NCBI GenBank assembly: GCA_021234155.1
Contig: JAJEKV010000010.1
Location: forward strand, 20,185,418 to 20,249,417
DNA: 64,000 nt
Reading direction: 5' to 3'
Source: Isoetes taiwanensis
Taxonomy: Eukaryota; Streptophyta; Lycopodiopsida; Isoetales; Isoetaceae
Shown: positions 33,530-44,695 of the stretch, in pieces
Numbering within the stretch: position 1 is the stretch's first letter
Layout of the letters: each line of letters starts with the position of its first letter
The notes under the pieces: generated by a model
Database searches by the model: none
The model's input: only the letters and a program-made list of their open reading frames with translations
What the model was told of the DNA's origin: nothing
Position numbers and translations under genes: made by a program

Positions 33530-35660
33530 CCTTATTTATGGCGGAGGAGTTGTTGGTAGACCCTGATACTGCTCTCGAATGGTTGGCCCGCTAGTTGCAG
33601 CCGACCGGTGCATGTCTCATATAACTTGTACACCGCGTTCTGCAGTTCGGCAGGGCCGTCTAACTGCTGCAACCTTGCCCACAGCTTTTCCCAAGGCACA
33701 ATGTAAAAAGCATTGTCGAAGTCTACGAAGCAGCAATACAGATCTTGCCGACGGTTCCTGCTATCCTCAACCAGAGTCCGTAGCATAAAGATATGATCTA
33801 TGGTTGAGTGCCTCTGCCTGAATCCTGCCTATGTGAGTGCTCGCACTCCTGCTGCCTCTTCCCATCCTGTCAACTGCCGCTCGAGGATCCCGGAAGGAGC
33901 TTTGCAAACACTAAGCTGATCGTAATGGTTCGGTAATTGGCCGGACAATGCGGGTCTCCTACTTGTAGATTGTGACAACCCTGCTAGTGGTCCATTGTGG
34001 GGAAAAACCTTCCCGCAATGCCTTGTTGAACAAGTCGGTCAGTACCGGTGCCATGGATGGCTCTACACACTTGAGTAACTCTGCCTGCATGCCATCAAGG
34101 TCTGGTGCTTTTCCATTGGCTAGATGTTGCAGCCCCTGTGACACCTCCGCCTTTGTGATTTCCAGTACCGGGCCCTGCTGGGAGGTAATGCCATCCGTGC
34201 ACCCTTAGGGCTGTAGAGCTATTGTAGGTATTGCCCCCACTAGTCTGGAGTGATATTTCCTGTGGGCAACACTGGCCTCCTGAGCATTCTCCACCAAAAG
34301 GTCCTGGGATGACGTTCTAGGAGGAAGAACATTCCTGTTGATGGGCCACAATGTACCTGCCTTTCTAGCCTTAAGGAAAGTGCGATATTGCTTGACTGCA
34401 TCCGAGCGTAGAGCAGGGTCTCTGACTTGGCAGAGCCAATGTTTACATTCTTTGCACTCGGCATCGAACCACTGGTTATGCGGAAAGGTTGTAGCTCTTG
34501 AGGTTTGCCGAGGGCGACTTCTCCCAAAACACCTCTCTGCAACAGCCCCGAGGACGTCAATGAGCCTGCCTGCCTACTGCTCTAGCGTTGAGCATTGTGA
34601 GATGCTTGCCAGATCCTCCGTAAGCATCTGGGAGTAAGTAGGAGCACCTCTGAGTTGGGGAATACTATGAGGTGTTGGACAGACGTCTGGAGCAACCTGC
34701 TAAGCCAGCTACAAGTAGAGCGACAGGTGGTCTGAGTCCACCTCCTCATCCCTACCAGCCATTCCCACTCGAAAATGTTTAACAAAATGCATGTCCTGCT
34801 CGGCCACCAAAACATAATCTACCACACTGGACCCACCTCCTGGTTCTCTTGCCTGCAAGTGTTGGCTAGAGGACCACCACTATGCTAGTCCATTGCAAAT
34901 CACTAGGTCAAAGATACTGCAGAGCAGCAACAGCTGCCTCCCATAGCGCGAGACCTGAATGTCAGCTGATGCCCGTGGCCAAGCTCCTTCTGAAGGGCTC
35001 AGCTGCAACACATCATCTGTGGGAGGGCCAAATCTCATCGGTTGTTCCGTGCCAGTCTCCAACGAGCATGGCCCTACCCTCCTGTTTGTGCTGTTGTATG
35101 TCATCGTATAGATCGACATAGGTCTCCAACCTATCCACACCCAGATGGTTGTGATCGAAGTTGCTCTCGGCATGTGGGAAGTAGCAGGCCGTCACAAAGA
35201 AAGAGCTACCACTGCAATTTTGCACGCGCACTCACAAGTACCTGTTATGTTTGTCTGTCTTACACAGGGAAACTGACTGTGGCAGGGCTGTCTGGTAGTA
35301 GCATGCAACCCCTCCGTGCCCCCCTTTCCTGTGCGTTCGTTGAAGACGGAGTAGCGATGGTATCCTGGCAAGTCGGGTAGTCTATGTCTAGTGCTCCCAT
35401 GTTTCCATGAGGAAGATGAGGTCCATATCAGCGGCAACTGAGTTGAGACTGTCCCCCTTCTGCCATGGGAAGTCCCCATAATTCCAAGAGACCATGCGCA
35501 GGCACAATTCACTTTTGCTGGCAAGAGCTGCAGCAGCAGGTTTGGCGGTGGTAGCACAAGGGATGGTGGTGGAGGTGGAGGCGGCATGTGGCATGTTGGC
35601 AGTGGCAGGTGAGGCCATTGTAGTAGGACGTGCAGTTGGGGTCGCGGCAGAAGGGCCTTG
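33530..35660 (-). mobile_element. LINE-C, 3'-truncated non-LTR retrotransposon copy
   Basis: On the minus strand: Ala/Pro-rich ORF1 end (35650-35520), endonuclease start 'MVSWNYGDFPWQKGDSLNS' (about 35500) with 'DLIFLMETWEH', 'VTACYFPHAES' (35195), 'YVDLYDDIQQHKQ' (35120), then reverse-transcriptase region with 'LANGKAPDLDGMQAELLK' (34130), 'FNKALREGFSPQWTTSRVV' (34040) and 'CCFVDFDNAF' (33720). Homology to LINE-D stops at about 33530, before the catalytic Asp-Asp box, so the last third and the 3' tail are missing. LINEs are normally truncated at the 5' side; loss of the 3' side implies a later deletion or recombination. Several frameshifts. The 5' end abuts dispersed repeat R. Confidence 0.82.
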
Positions 35661-35875
35661 AGAGTAGAGGTTCGAGATTCCATCAAAACATTAGGCAAAC
35701 TCGTATTTCATATTTCAAAATCATTGGCGTGCCCAATCATAAATGACCATAAGCGAAACAAGAGGTGTGAGGCTCCAACATATAGTATGTGTCGTAGGAT
35801 CGACAGATCCGACAACTGTGGTAGTCCAGGGTGCACCTCGTTTAGAATATGTAGCACAATTCTCTTTAGTTTGTT
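35661..35875 (-). repeat. Dispersed repeat R, copy 2
   Basis: Reverse-complement match to 30-225. Homology ends exactly where LINE-C begins ('tagaggttcgagattcc' on the plus strand, corresponding to 'gaat.t..aacctcta' at 208-222), which suggests LINE-C inserted into a pre-existing R copy. Confidence 0.65.
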
Positions 35876-36729
35876 GAGGTCCTTAAGGAGCTTATTTCCC
35901 TTTTTAGACCAAATAAACGAGTACTTGCAGACATCCCATATTATTTTTGGGCATAGGAATGTCTGAAAAGTAATATGCTTGCATCATTTTTATCTCTTGC
36001 AGAACTCAACAATTAGTAAATTTCACATACCATACTAGCACAGTGGACACATGCCGGATAGTATCTATGTAATCTTTCTCATTGTTCGAGAAAATTAATA
36101 ATGTGCTGCTTTGTGATAGAACATTTTAAACGCAACCTTAATAGTCATTACGTTGCCTATGATGTAGATTAATAACCCTAGGCTGCCTATGATAAAGTTT
36201 TGCTCTTGCAAATTGCTTGCAACAACAAATATGCGAGCACTTGTCTATAATGTTGTATGCATTTTGCAATCCCTCCTTCCTTTCCCTAGAGAGGAAATAT
36301 ACATATCAATCCAATATATCATTCACCAGATTACTTGATTATAAAGTTTATGGGTTTCTTTCTATCTTTCATTCGTGACCATTGATCTATGGAATATATC
36401 CTCCGTAGTGCCAGATCGACGACCATGATTTTTTTAATAAAAAATGAATTGCAAGTTCCAGTGGTGCAAACAATATTAATGAAACACAGTGACTGAAAAC
36501 CTATATCAGATTATTAACATTACATTACCACATAACAATGGTTGAAAATGCATATCCGCTTATTTACATCATTACATTATATTTCTCCATTTACATTAGA
36601 ACCACACAAATTGGAAGCCCTCTGGCCAGAAACACAGGCTGGAATTTGCAGTTCGATGGGAGTGCAAGCCTCAGATGTGAGAGCAAGCATTAACTTTGCA
36701 TTACTTCATACGCTGCAAAAACGCTAGAT
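35876..36729. other. Intergenic, no gene recognised
   Basis: AT-rich, short ORFs only, no recognisable motif. Confidence 0.4.
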
Positions 36730-36975
36730 AAATATGTAGCATAATAACGGGGTTTTCTTTGTGTTTTTGTATGCTTTTCACAAAGGTTTTCCTAAGATTT
36801 CATGGCGTATTCGAATGGATGTACTAATGCGTACATCTAGAGTGCACCATTTCTTAGTCATTGATTTAGCTTTTTTTTTTCAATGGTCCAACATCCAAGG
36901 GCTCACAACAAAAGCCCTCTTTTTATTTTAGGGGCTGAACATGCAAGCCTCGTAGATAGCATTTTAGGGCACGAA
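36730..36975 (+). repeat. Dispersed repeat C, copy 1
   Basis: Very similar to 56296-56540, with the same order: 'atatgtagcataataac', 'gttttctttgtgtttttgta', 'cacaaaggttttcctaagat', 'ggatgtactaatgc', 'agggctcacaacaaaagccc' and 'ggggctgaacatgcaagc'. It ends near 'agcattt.agggc' in both. Non-coding; type of element unknown. Confidence 0.85.
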
Positions 36976-38595
36976 ACAGGGCTTGCAAATCTGCAACAAC
37001 AGGGATTAGCAAGATAAAGATTGGCCCTTTGAATGAGCAGGAGGAGATGCCCTTTTTTCAATCTAACGATGAAGAAATTGGAAGTGCAGCTTTTTCAGAG
37101 CCTACAGTTGTATCTGAGAGTCGGTTTCTTCCTCAAGCATCAATTCTGCAGAGTTCTTAGCATGCCGGCATGAAGGATAACCTAAAAACACGGGCTTCAT
37201 TTTACGCTGGATATGTTTTGGTCACGCTGGATATGTTTGCACTAGGCAGAATGAGCATATTTAGGGCCAGCCTTTAGTCTCTTGTATCTGCATATTTTCC
37301 TACTCATTCCTTCTCAGATCTTGTGATATCAGCTCTTGAAGGGTATTTGTGCGTCAAATTTTCTAGGGTTGGGCTCCTAAACTTGGTCGAATATTGGCAG
37401 GCATAGCTTGGTTTCGGCTTAATTTTAGCTTGATTCTTGGGAAGATTTGCCTTTTTCAGACTCATTCAAGCTAAAACGAACAGGGTAAGGGTTAAGATTA
37501 AGGGTTTTATAGCTTTTTGTATACAGCTTTGATAGTCTTTTAAGGTTTTTGCAATCGGGTTTTTGCAGTCAAGTTTCTGGAAACATTTGGTCTATTCTAA
37601 ATCTATTCTACTTTTAGTTATTTTTACTTTTATCTTGCGACGAAAATGCCTTTGAATTCGGGAAGTCCATCACAGAGTCGTTGCTTTGAGCATGGATGAT
37701 ACATATGCATTCGTTTCCAAAATTTATAGTAAAATCCAGGTAAGGTAACAGAGATTAAATTGCTGTAGAGCATGGGTTTACAACCGAGATATATGCATAG
37801 GTTTTTGATGAAAATGCAGAGCCATGCCTGTTTCTACAGGGCACACCAAAGAACTTTGTTCAGTGTACCAGCTACATTAGTTGCAAGATTTTCACAGAGC
37901 AAGGCATGTTACTAAAATCCGACATGAACGTATAATAGCTCCGTATGGATATGGTTTCGAAGGAATGTTCGGAGTGATCTGTTATTTTATGAAGATTGGG
38001 AATCATGAAAAAGTAGTTGTGGAGTTCACAGATTTGGAGTTTGCTGCAGAGAAGCTTCCTCAAGATGTATTTTTACAATGCATTACACTTGGCGCAAAGG
38101 CCACCAGCTTAATCCAGATGAGGCGCATAGGTATTACAAACAATGCTTGCTACTGGTTTCTGTGAACTACCCTTGCAGGTATCGCTTAAGTATCGAGACG
38201 TATTTGAGCACAGGTAATTCACTGCATAGATACGACATTCTATACTGTAAAATCTTTGAAGAGAGAATTTCTCATCTCAATGCAAGTACTGAAACCTGTA
38301 TGGCAGAGCATCTCACAGCTCCAATGACAAGGATGATGCTCTATCTTGCTCTAGCTCTACCTTCACAGTTGGATCCATGTTCGATGAATATGGCAGCATG
38401 CTTATTAGCGGTCTCACTATTGCATCAATCAGTATTATTACATGATACATCGCTACAATATTGAAGCCTTTAAACTTTATATCATGGTTTCCATTTCTTT
38501 TTGCTATTTTAAATTTCTAAATAAATAGATATCAATAAAATGTTTTTAATAGTGTCTATAATATCATTACAAATATTTTCTACTTCGTTCATCAA
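36976..38595. other. Intergenic, one weak ORF pair
   Basis: Plus-strand ORFs at 37881-38165 and 38078-38464 overlap in different frames and carry no motif I recognise; 'EKVVVEFTDLEFAAEKLPQD' in the first looks mildly protein-like. No convincing splice structure. I do not call a gene. Confidence 0.3.
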
Positions 38596-38597
38596 TT

Positions 38598-38885
38598 CTT
38601 AAGGCCCCGAAGGGGCCAAAAATTTTTTAGGTTAACACATAAACCATTACATCCAACACTAAAATTAAATCCCCCTTGAAACCCCCTTTGGTTTGGGTGC
38701 ATATTCACACGGGGGGTGACGTAGGGCAGCAAGAGCTGTCGGATGGGCATATTTGCCCTTTATTCCAAGATCTGGACCATACATAGCGATCCTCGTTTGT
38801 GCGGTATGCATGTACAAGTTTTTGTATACTGTATATTAAGGTTTGCAAAATACTATAAGATTTGAGAGAATATACTACATATGAA
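38598..38885. mobile_element. Partial copy of the inverted-repeat (MITE-like) family
   Basis: Begins with the flank motif 'ccccgaaggggcc', then 'cataaaccattacatccaac', 'ccctttggtttgggtgca', 'tattcacacggggggtgacg' and the central 'cctcgtttgtg' and 'gtacaagttttt' words of the complete copies. The outermost part of the left arm and the entire right arm are missing. It ends a few bases from the stop of the hypothetical ORF at 38889. Confidence 0.75.
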
Positions 38886-38888
38886 GTT

Positions 38889-39544
38889 TTACTCTAAGAA
38901 TTCTTCCTTGAGCGGGATGAGAAGATATAGGTCCTTGGTGAATTTCTTGGCAATATTTACCTTTTTTTCCATTGAATCGACATAGCTAGCTGCGTAGAGT
39001 TTTGAAACAGATTGGTCACCTTCGCAGCTTGATCTGTGCATCTGTTTGCTAAGCAGAATATTAAAATTTAGGAAGACATGGAAAGCAAAGTATTTGCCCA
39101 AACCCCAAAAAAACACATGACCCAGAATCCAGATGCTCCCAGCATATGCCTCCAAAATATATTCTGCCATAGCGACCTCAGTTTGGATCATACGAAGAAA
39201 ATAAGCTGGAGGAATCGAACCTCCATTTAGCACCATCGCTCTAAGCACTGAGAAGACATGATGTGGCCCCAAAAGCCTTTCCTGGAAGCCAGAACACTGA
39301 ACTCCTACTTCAAAACTGGAAGCTGGCTTTATAGGCCGGCTCAAGAAACCTAAAGCAGCTTCCATGCTATGAACACATAAGGCCGGTTTTGCCATGATCC
39401 TGCAAACAAGATTTTGGTCCATCTGGCATGGTGATAGCGCATAAGAATAGTGTCTGAACCTTCACTCACCGACCCTTTCTTCCACTTTTCAAAATTGCTA
39501 GACCTCTTTCTTTTTTTTGAACCACTGGAATAAAAGTCATTCAA
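38889..39544 (-). CDS. Hypothetical gene, two probable 3' exons
   Basis: A minus-strand open exon from about 39403, after acceptor 'cttgtttgcag', to the stop at 38889 encodes about 170 residues including 'MAKPALCVHSMEAALGFLSR', 'GPHHVFSVLRAMVLNGGSIP' and a hydrophobic 'SIWILGHVFFWGLGKYFAF'. An upstream stretch (39544 to about 39440) contains 'GSKKRKRSSNFEKWKKGS', a basic, nuclear-signal-like segment. I do not recognise the family. Length, acceptor and composition make a real or recently dead gene plausible; no first exon could be found. A tRNA-like T-arm read on this strand at about 39208-39224 is part of the same ORF. Confidence 0.35.
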
Positions 39545-40989
39545 AACACGATTTTAAATACAATACATTACAAAAATCTTAGTTCCAACTATTGTGAGAA
39601 TACCCTCCCGCAATACGAAACAAATTGTTGCAAATTTATTGTTCATGTGATATCGCGATAGGGGAGGGTGGCCGTCCATGGCGGCAGATGTATACGCGGA
39701 TGTGGCAAGCCAGTTCCCACACATGGCAAATATGTGCTGAGGATTTTCCTGTTTCCAGTTAAGGCTCGATGGAGAAGAAGCGCAGCTTCATGACGGTCCA
39801 CCGAGGGCTTTGCCGTAATCACAGAAGGCAGCTTCAAAAGCTGCCAGAGTCTTATTGCAAGATATAGCTTTAGAAGTTCTGTCAGAGTTTCTAGAGTTCA
39901 TCCATCATGTTTGGCACAAGGATTCCTGGCTCCTGCACATGGATTGATAGCTTTTTTTTGAGATAGTATTTTGCTCCACAGGTAATTATTTTCTTGTATG
40001 CTCAAACCTCTTCCTCTTAAAAGTTCTTGCTTCTCTCTTATAATGTAATAGATAAACTGGTATTAGATCTGATTTTCAATTTTTTCAGAAAGATTCCTCA
40101 TGGCATCATTTTTACCTTTTAAATCTTTCATGAAGACATCATCTTTACCTTTTTATTTAATTTATTTAATCATCCTTGTTTCAATTTTGGCAAAGTTCAT
40201 TGCATGATAGGCCTTATTCCATTAGAAAAGTATCTGATAACTTGGCAAAGTAGCTGGACAGTCTTTTGCATCAAATTGTTGATATATCTTTTACATGTAA
40301 CTTAGAGGTAAACAAGTTTGCATTTTTAGAAGTTATTTTTAATTCATTTATTCTCAATGTTTCTCTATTCTATACTATATTCTTGACTTGGAACATAAAG
40401 CAGTAGTATCAAAAACATATAAAGCTGTCATCAGTATCAAGTTTTTCCAGATTGTATCTTCAAAATGTTGTCGTATTACACATTCATAGTAAAAATCCAC
40501 TTTTCATTTCATCACAAATAGCTTCTAATAGTACTGGTATGTCAGATTAGATGAAGTGACTAGTATTTTTGGAAAGTATATTTTCGTGGCAGCTTAATGA
40601 GAGAGTATGTAGCTCCCTGCTTGCAGGAGATTTGAGGTTCAAGTCCTCAGCCCTCAAAAGTCTACGCTTTTTGAAGCATAAAAGATTATACTTTATAGAA
40701 AAGAATGAGTTGCATTGACATGCTTAACATACTGAACGCCAAAAAATCTAATAGATTGTACTTTAAGCGTGATCAACTTGTATTATAAGTTAATGATCTC
40801 ATAAATATGGTTCCTTCTGCACTGATATGATATGACAGCTAAGTATCCTTTGTAATCCCTTTAATAATTTTATAATTAGGTTCCTTCTGCACTGGTATGA
40901 CAGCTGGTTTTCCTTTCTCTTGTACTAATAGGTAGTTTTCCTTTCTTGTACTAATATTTAATTGCTTTTATTTGGCAGATCAGCCTATC
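39545..40989. other. Intergenic, no gene recognised
   Basis: AT-rich. Small local duplications of 'ggttccttctgcactg.tatga' occur at about 40809 and 40880. No domain in any ORF. Confidence 0.4.
40588..40680 (+). repeat. tRNA-derived SINE-like sequence
   Basis: 'gcagcttaatgagagagta' resembles a D-arm/A box. 'ctccctgcttgcaggag' can form an anticodon-like stem, and 'tgaggttcaagtcctca' forms a perfect 5-bp T-stem with a 7-base loop. Acceptor arms do not pair, so it is a tRNA relic or SINE head rather than a gene. Confidence 0.45.
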
Positions 40990-42245
40990 ATGCCCATCAC
41001 AAGATCTAGGTTGGACACTAACGCTTTCACTGAAAAAGAAGAGAGTCAACACGCCTCAATCAAGAAAGAAGACTTTGCACAATGACGATCCACCAATACC
41101 CCAACAACAAGCTCCAAAAAAGAGGATAAGAGGAGACTGGATATTAGAGAGTATGCAGGGGGCTATCAAGAATTGGATGAGGGGTATATACAACAAAAAA
41201 GCTGGTCAAGAACCCAAATATTTGAGTAAGGAGCAGGAAGTAGAACTAAAGAAATGGGCATTGGATAGAGTTGCAGCAGGTACAGGGGTAACTTTAAATC
41301 AGTTCAAATTGAAAGCAGCAAAATGTGTGAGGGTAAGGGGGGTGGACAACCATGTGATAAGTGGTGGAAAATATACAAGCGGAGACATCGAGATATTGCA
41401 TTGAGATCAACAGAAATTTTAGATGTAGCGCGAGCAGAGCCATGAATCCCATAAAGCTTCTGCCGTACATTTTCTGTTGGAACGAATTGTATTTTCTCGT
41501 TGAGCTCTAAATACATCTGTATGCAATATGTTGAACATGACTATTCTGATGGATTTCAAAAATAATTTAAGAAAGGATATTCATTTTTCTTTTGCTGCTT
41601 GTTATTTGATATTGAAACACTTATTCTAAATAATATATGGCTGTCGTAGGATTCAAGGGTTAGAAATTTTAATAAATGGTCAACAGACTACAACTTATGA
41701 AGCTGGTACAAGCCTTGCACAAGATCATACAAGAGGTTCTTTATCACTTTAAGCTTTTATATTTCTTGCCTTATAAATGCTTTGTCTTAATTGGTGGTTG
41801 CATGTGAAAGTAACAAAGTGGTGCCTGACTTTGGAAATAAGCATTACCTCATTAGCGATGCTTGGATTAGGGCCGCACAAGAAGAGAGAGTTAGGAGAGA
41901 AGATGCTGAAAAATCAAGAAGGAAAATAGAGAACAAAGGAAGGCAGAGCAAGCAAGAAAAAAAAAGACAAGGGAACTAGTTGAAGCAGCTAGGAAAAGAA
42001 AGAAAGATGAGAGGGAGGCACAAAGAAGGCAGAGCTCGAATGGGAGGCTAGCGCTAGGAGGCTTAGAAGCCTCTTATATGGTGCCAATCGACCTCGCATT
42101 CCTCTATCTCAGCCAAGAGCATTCAATATGGCTACCTATGACAAGAGGAAACAGAGATTCATGCGATTAAAGAGGAAACGACATTTTGAAGAGCATGAAC
42201 AAACTGGATTTCCTCTTTATGTGCGTATAGCCAGGGCAGATTAAT
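40990..42245 (+). pseudogene. pogo/CENP-B-like transposase relic
   Basis: Pieces in shifting frames: 'MPITRSRLDTNAF' (40990), then 'AIKNWMRGIYNKKAG', 'YLSKEQEVELKKWALDRVAA' and 'GVTLNQFKLKAAK' (41160-41320), which resemble the CENP-B/pogo helix-turn-helix region. After a frameshift at about 41340 comes 'KIYKRRHRDIALRSTEILD' (41370), the end of that DNA-binding domain. The DDE catalytic core is missing (stops through 41400-41790). A C-terminal basic segment resumes at 41840-42240 ('WIRAAQEERVRREDAEKSRR', 'MATYDKRKQRFMRLKRKRHF') and ends in TAA. This is a decayed DNA-transposon gene; it lies immediately upstream of LINE-D. Confidence 0.6.
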
Positions 42246-42605
42246 TTCTTGTAAGCATGCTTCAATTGTTATATTAATTTCTTTGATAAGTTATAGGTCA
42301 TGCAAATGTATTTGTATGCTTGTAGGCTTGGACTGTATGCCATCCAAGTAATGTATCTGAGGTGTGCTGCAGGTTATGATACTATTTCTTCTTGTGGGAG
42401 CAGCTCCGTAGTTGCACTTCAACCCAACCAATGGAATATGCACTTTGTTTGACAGTTTTTAGACTTTTCTAATGCTGTTTGACAATTGGACTATTTTTGT
42501 TGTACAACCAGATTGTTTTTGCTCTGGTTGAGATGTAAAACAGTGGGAACTTTAGGGATTTGCTTCAATACAAGAATGCTTAACAATTTTTGATCATGAT
42601 TGCTG
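42246..42605. other. Spacer between pogo relic and LINE-D
   Basis: AT-rich, no ORF or repeat recognised. Confidence 0.4.
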
Positions 42606-42611
42606 TTACAG

Positions 42612-43439
42612 CAGTGCACGAATGAGTTGGCCAAGCAGCAGAGATTTCAACAGGAGCTAGGCTCCTGACTCAGGGCAGCAGAGGCCGCAACACGGGGCCA
42701 GATAAGCACACATGCCCCACAGCCCACAAGTCACCAAACACGCAGACAGACACCACCTGCTCCATCTCGCACACCACACCGCCCTTGCTGTGAACAGCCA
42801 ACACACTCTAGACAACAGGGATCACCTGCTGGGACAGCTAATGTTGCCCCGCGACTCAGTGAGCAGCAGGAGCAGGGCTGCCGACATCGTAATGTGGTGG
42901 TACGTGGACTCTCGGAGGAGGCAGGAGAGGATCTCACCAAGCGCATCCAGGATCAGATCCTATCTCGCATGGCATTTCAGACTACAGTATACATTATTCG
43001 AGCAAGCCGCCTTGGGGCTCAACACACAGATCGCCCGCGCGTTGTCACCTTCATGGTGGCAAACATGCGAGTGCGTGAGGCAATTCTGCGTCAGAGTAGG
43101 CAATTGAAGGGGACTACTTTGTATGTCGATCAGGATCTTACTCCGATGCAACAAGCATCCCGCCGGCAGCAGCTGACTCAAGTCAGGGACGTCTGTCGTC
43201 GAGGGGGTGCTGCAGGCTTGGTCCGAGGCAAGCTTCGCATTTTTAGGTCGGCGCCTGCTGAGGTCACCGATGCAATGCGTCAAGCTACTGCCACTCCTGC
43301 TACTGCCACCAGTACCCCTACTGTATCTCCTGCCCCCGCTGCTCCAACTGCTCCTGCAACTGCTGCTCAGGCGCCGCACACTGCTCTCCCTGCAACCAGA
43401 ACAGATCATCGAGCGTCTACATCAAATGCCAACAAATAG
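42612..43439 (+). pseudogene. LINE-D ORF1 (nucleic-acid-binding protein), one stop, N-terminus missing
   Basis: In one frame: 'ELAKQQRFQQELG' (coiled-coil end), a TGA at about 42667, a Pro/Thr/Gln-rich linker, then from about 42880 the structured domain 'VVVRGLSEEAGEDLTKRIQD', 'RPRVVTFMVANMRVREAIL', 'TTLYVDQDLTPMQQASRRQQ' and 'GGAAGLVRGKLRIFR', and a Pro/Ala/Thr-rich tail ending at 43439. The pattern (RRM-like fold, then 'YVDQDLT' and a basic helix) is that of LINE ORF1 chaperones that coat the RNA. The last 180 codons are open. The stop codon of ORF1 is within about 15 bases of the ORF2 start. Confidence 0.8.
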
Positions 43440-43454
43440 GAACTGTGCCTCTGG

Positions 43455-44695
43455 ATGGTATCTTGGAACTGTCGGGGCTTCCCTTGGCAGAAAGGGGAGA
43501 GTCTCAACTCTATTGCACCGGATATGGATCTCATTTTCCTCATGGAAACATGGGAACATGTAGGGCATAGACTGCCGAACCTCCCAGGCTATCTGCATTT
43601 CTCGGTGTTCAATGAGTGCACAGACAACGAGGGCATGGCGGGGTTGTCTGCTACTATCGTGCAACCTTGGGGCACTCAGTCTTGCTGCACAAAACAGACA
43701 GGTACAATCGCTACTTGTGGGTGCGCGTGCAGCATGACAGTGGCAGCATTCTCTTCATAGCAGTATGCTACTTTCCACATGTCGAGAGTAACTTTTATAA
43801 CACTCATTCAGATGTGGATAGATTGGAGCCCTATGTCGATCTATATGATGACATACAGCAGCACAAACAGTTGGGCAAGATTATGTTGCTTGGCGACTTT
43901 AATGCACGCACAGGGGCCGAGCAGTTCCCAAAATTTGAGCCCCTGGCAGAGGACGTCTTGCAGTTGAATCCTATAGAGGTGGCTTGGTCAAGGATATCAG
44001 ACGACAACCATATTTCGCGCTATGGCAGGCAGTTGCTGTTGCTGGGTAGTATCTTTGACCTGGTTATTTGTAATGGGTTGGCACAATGGCCATCTTCCAG
44101 CTGCTGCACTTGTAGACAGGAGAACCAAGGGGGCGACTCCAGTGTGATGGATTATCTGCTGGTTGAGGAACAGGATCTGCACCTGGTTACCCATTTTTCC
44201 ATTGGAACAGACACTCGGGACGAGGAAGTGGACTCGGACCACCAGCCCATGTTTGTGCATCTCCATTGGCAAGGTCCCCGTGCATCTACTGCCTCAACAC
44301 CCCAGGTGCCCCAGCTGCGCCTGGACTACGACCGTGCAGGGACCTATGCCCAGCTGCTTGAGCATGACCTGGCAGGACTGCTGCAACTCCCCACACTTCA
44401 ACAGCAATCTGCTCAGCTGACTCACCTGCTTCTGACAGCTGCTGAGAGATGCTTTGGGAGAGGCCGCTCACGGCGAACCTCGGGTGCTACCACCTCCTCC
44501 CGCAACAGATGGTTCGATGATGATTGTCGGGAGCTCAAACGCACACTCCGGCAAATCACTGATTCCACCTCTTGCCCACAGGCCATCAGCCCTTCCTCAA
44601 GAACAAGAAAGCCAGATACCTCGCAGAGCATCAGCAACAGATGTTTGGTCTCCTGGATCGGCACCCCAAGACATTCTGGAGAAGGGTTTTGAGCA
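43455..44695 (+). pseudogene. LINE-D ORF2, AP endonuclease domain, frameshifted
   Basis: Starts 'MVSWNCRGFPWQKGESLNSI' with 'DLIFLMETWEH' (metal-binding Glu). It shifts frame near 43620 and continues as one long frame of 358 codons with 'GHGGVVCYYRATLGHS', 'RYLWVRVQHDSG', 'AVCYFPHVESN', 'MLLGDFNARTGAE' (catalytic Asp, Asn), 'SIFDLVICNGLAQWP' and 'EEVDSDHQPMFVHLHW' (final Asp-His). All catalytic motifs of the exonuclease-endonuclease-phosphatase fold are present. In the family it nicks the genomic target so that its 3' OH primes cDNA synthesis. Confidence 0.88.

Noticed and set aside
39200-39260. Possible minus-strand tRNA gene
   Set aside because: The T-arm is perfect, but there is no pairing acceptor stem or anticodon stem in the expected positions, and the segment lies in an open exon.
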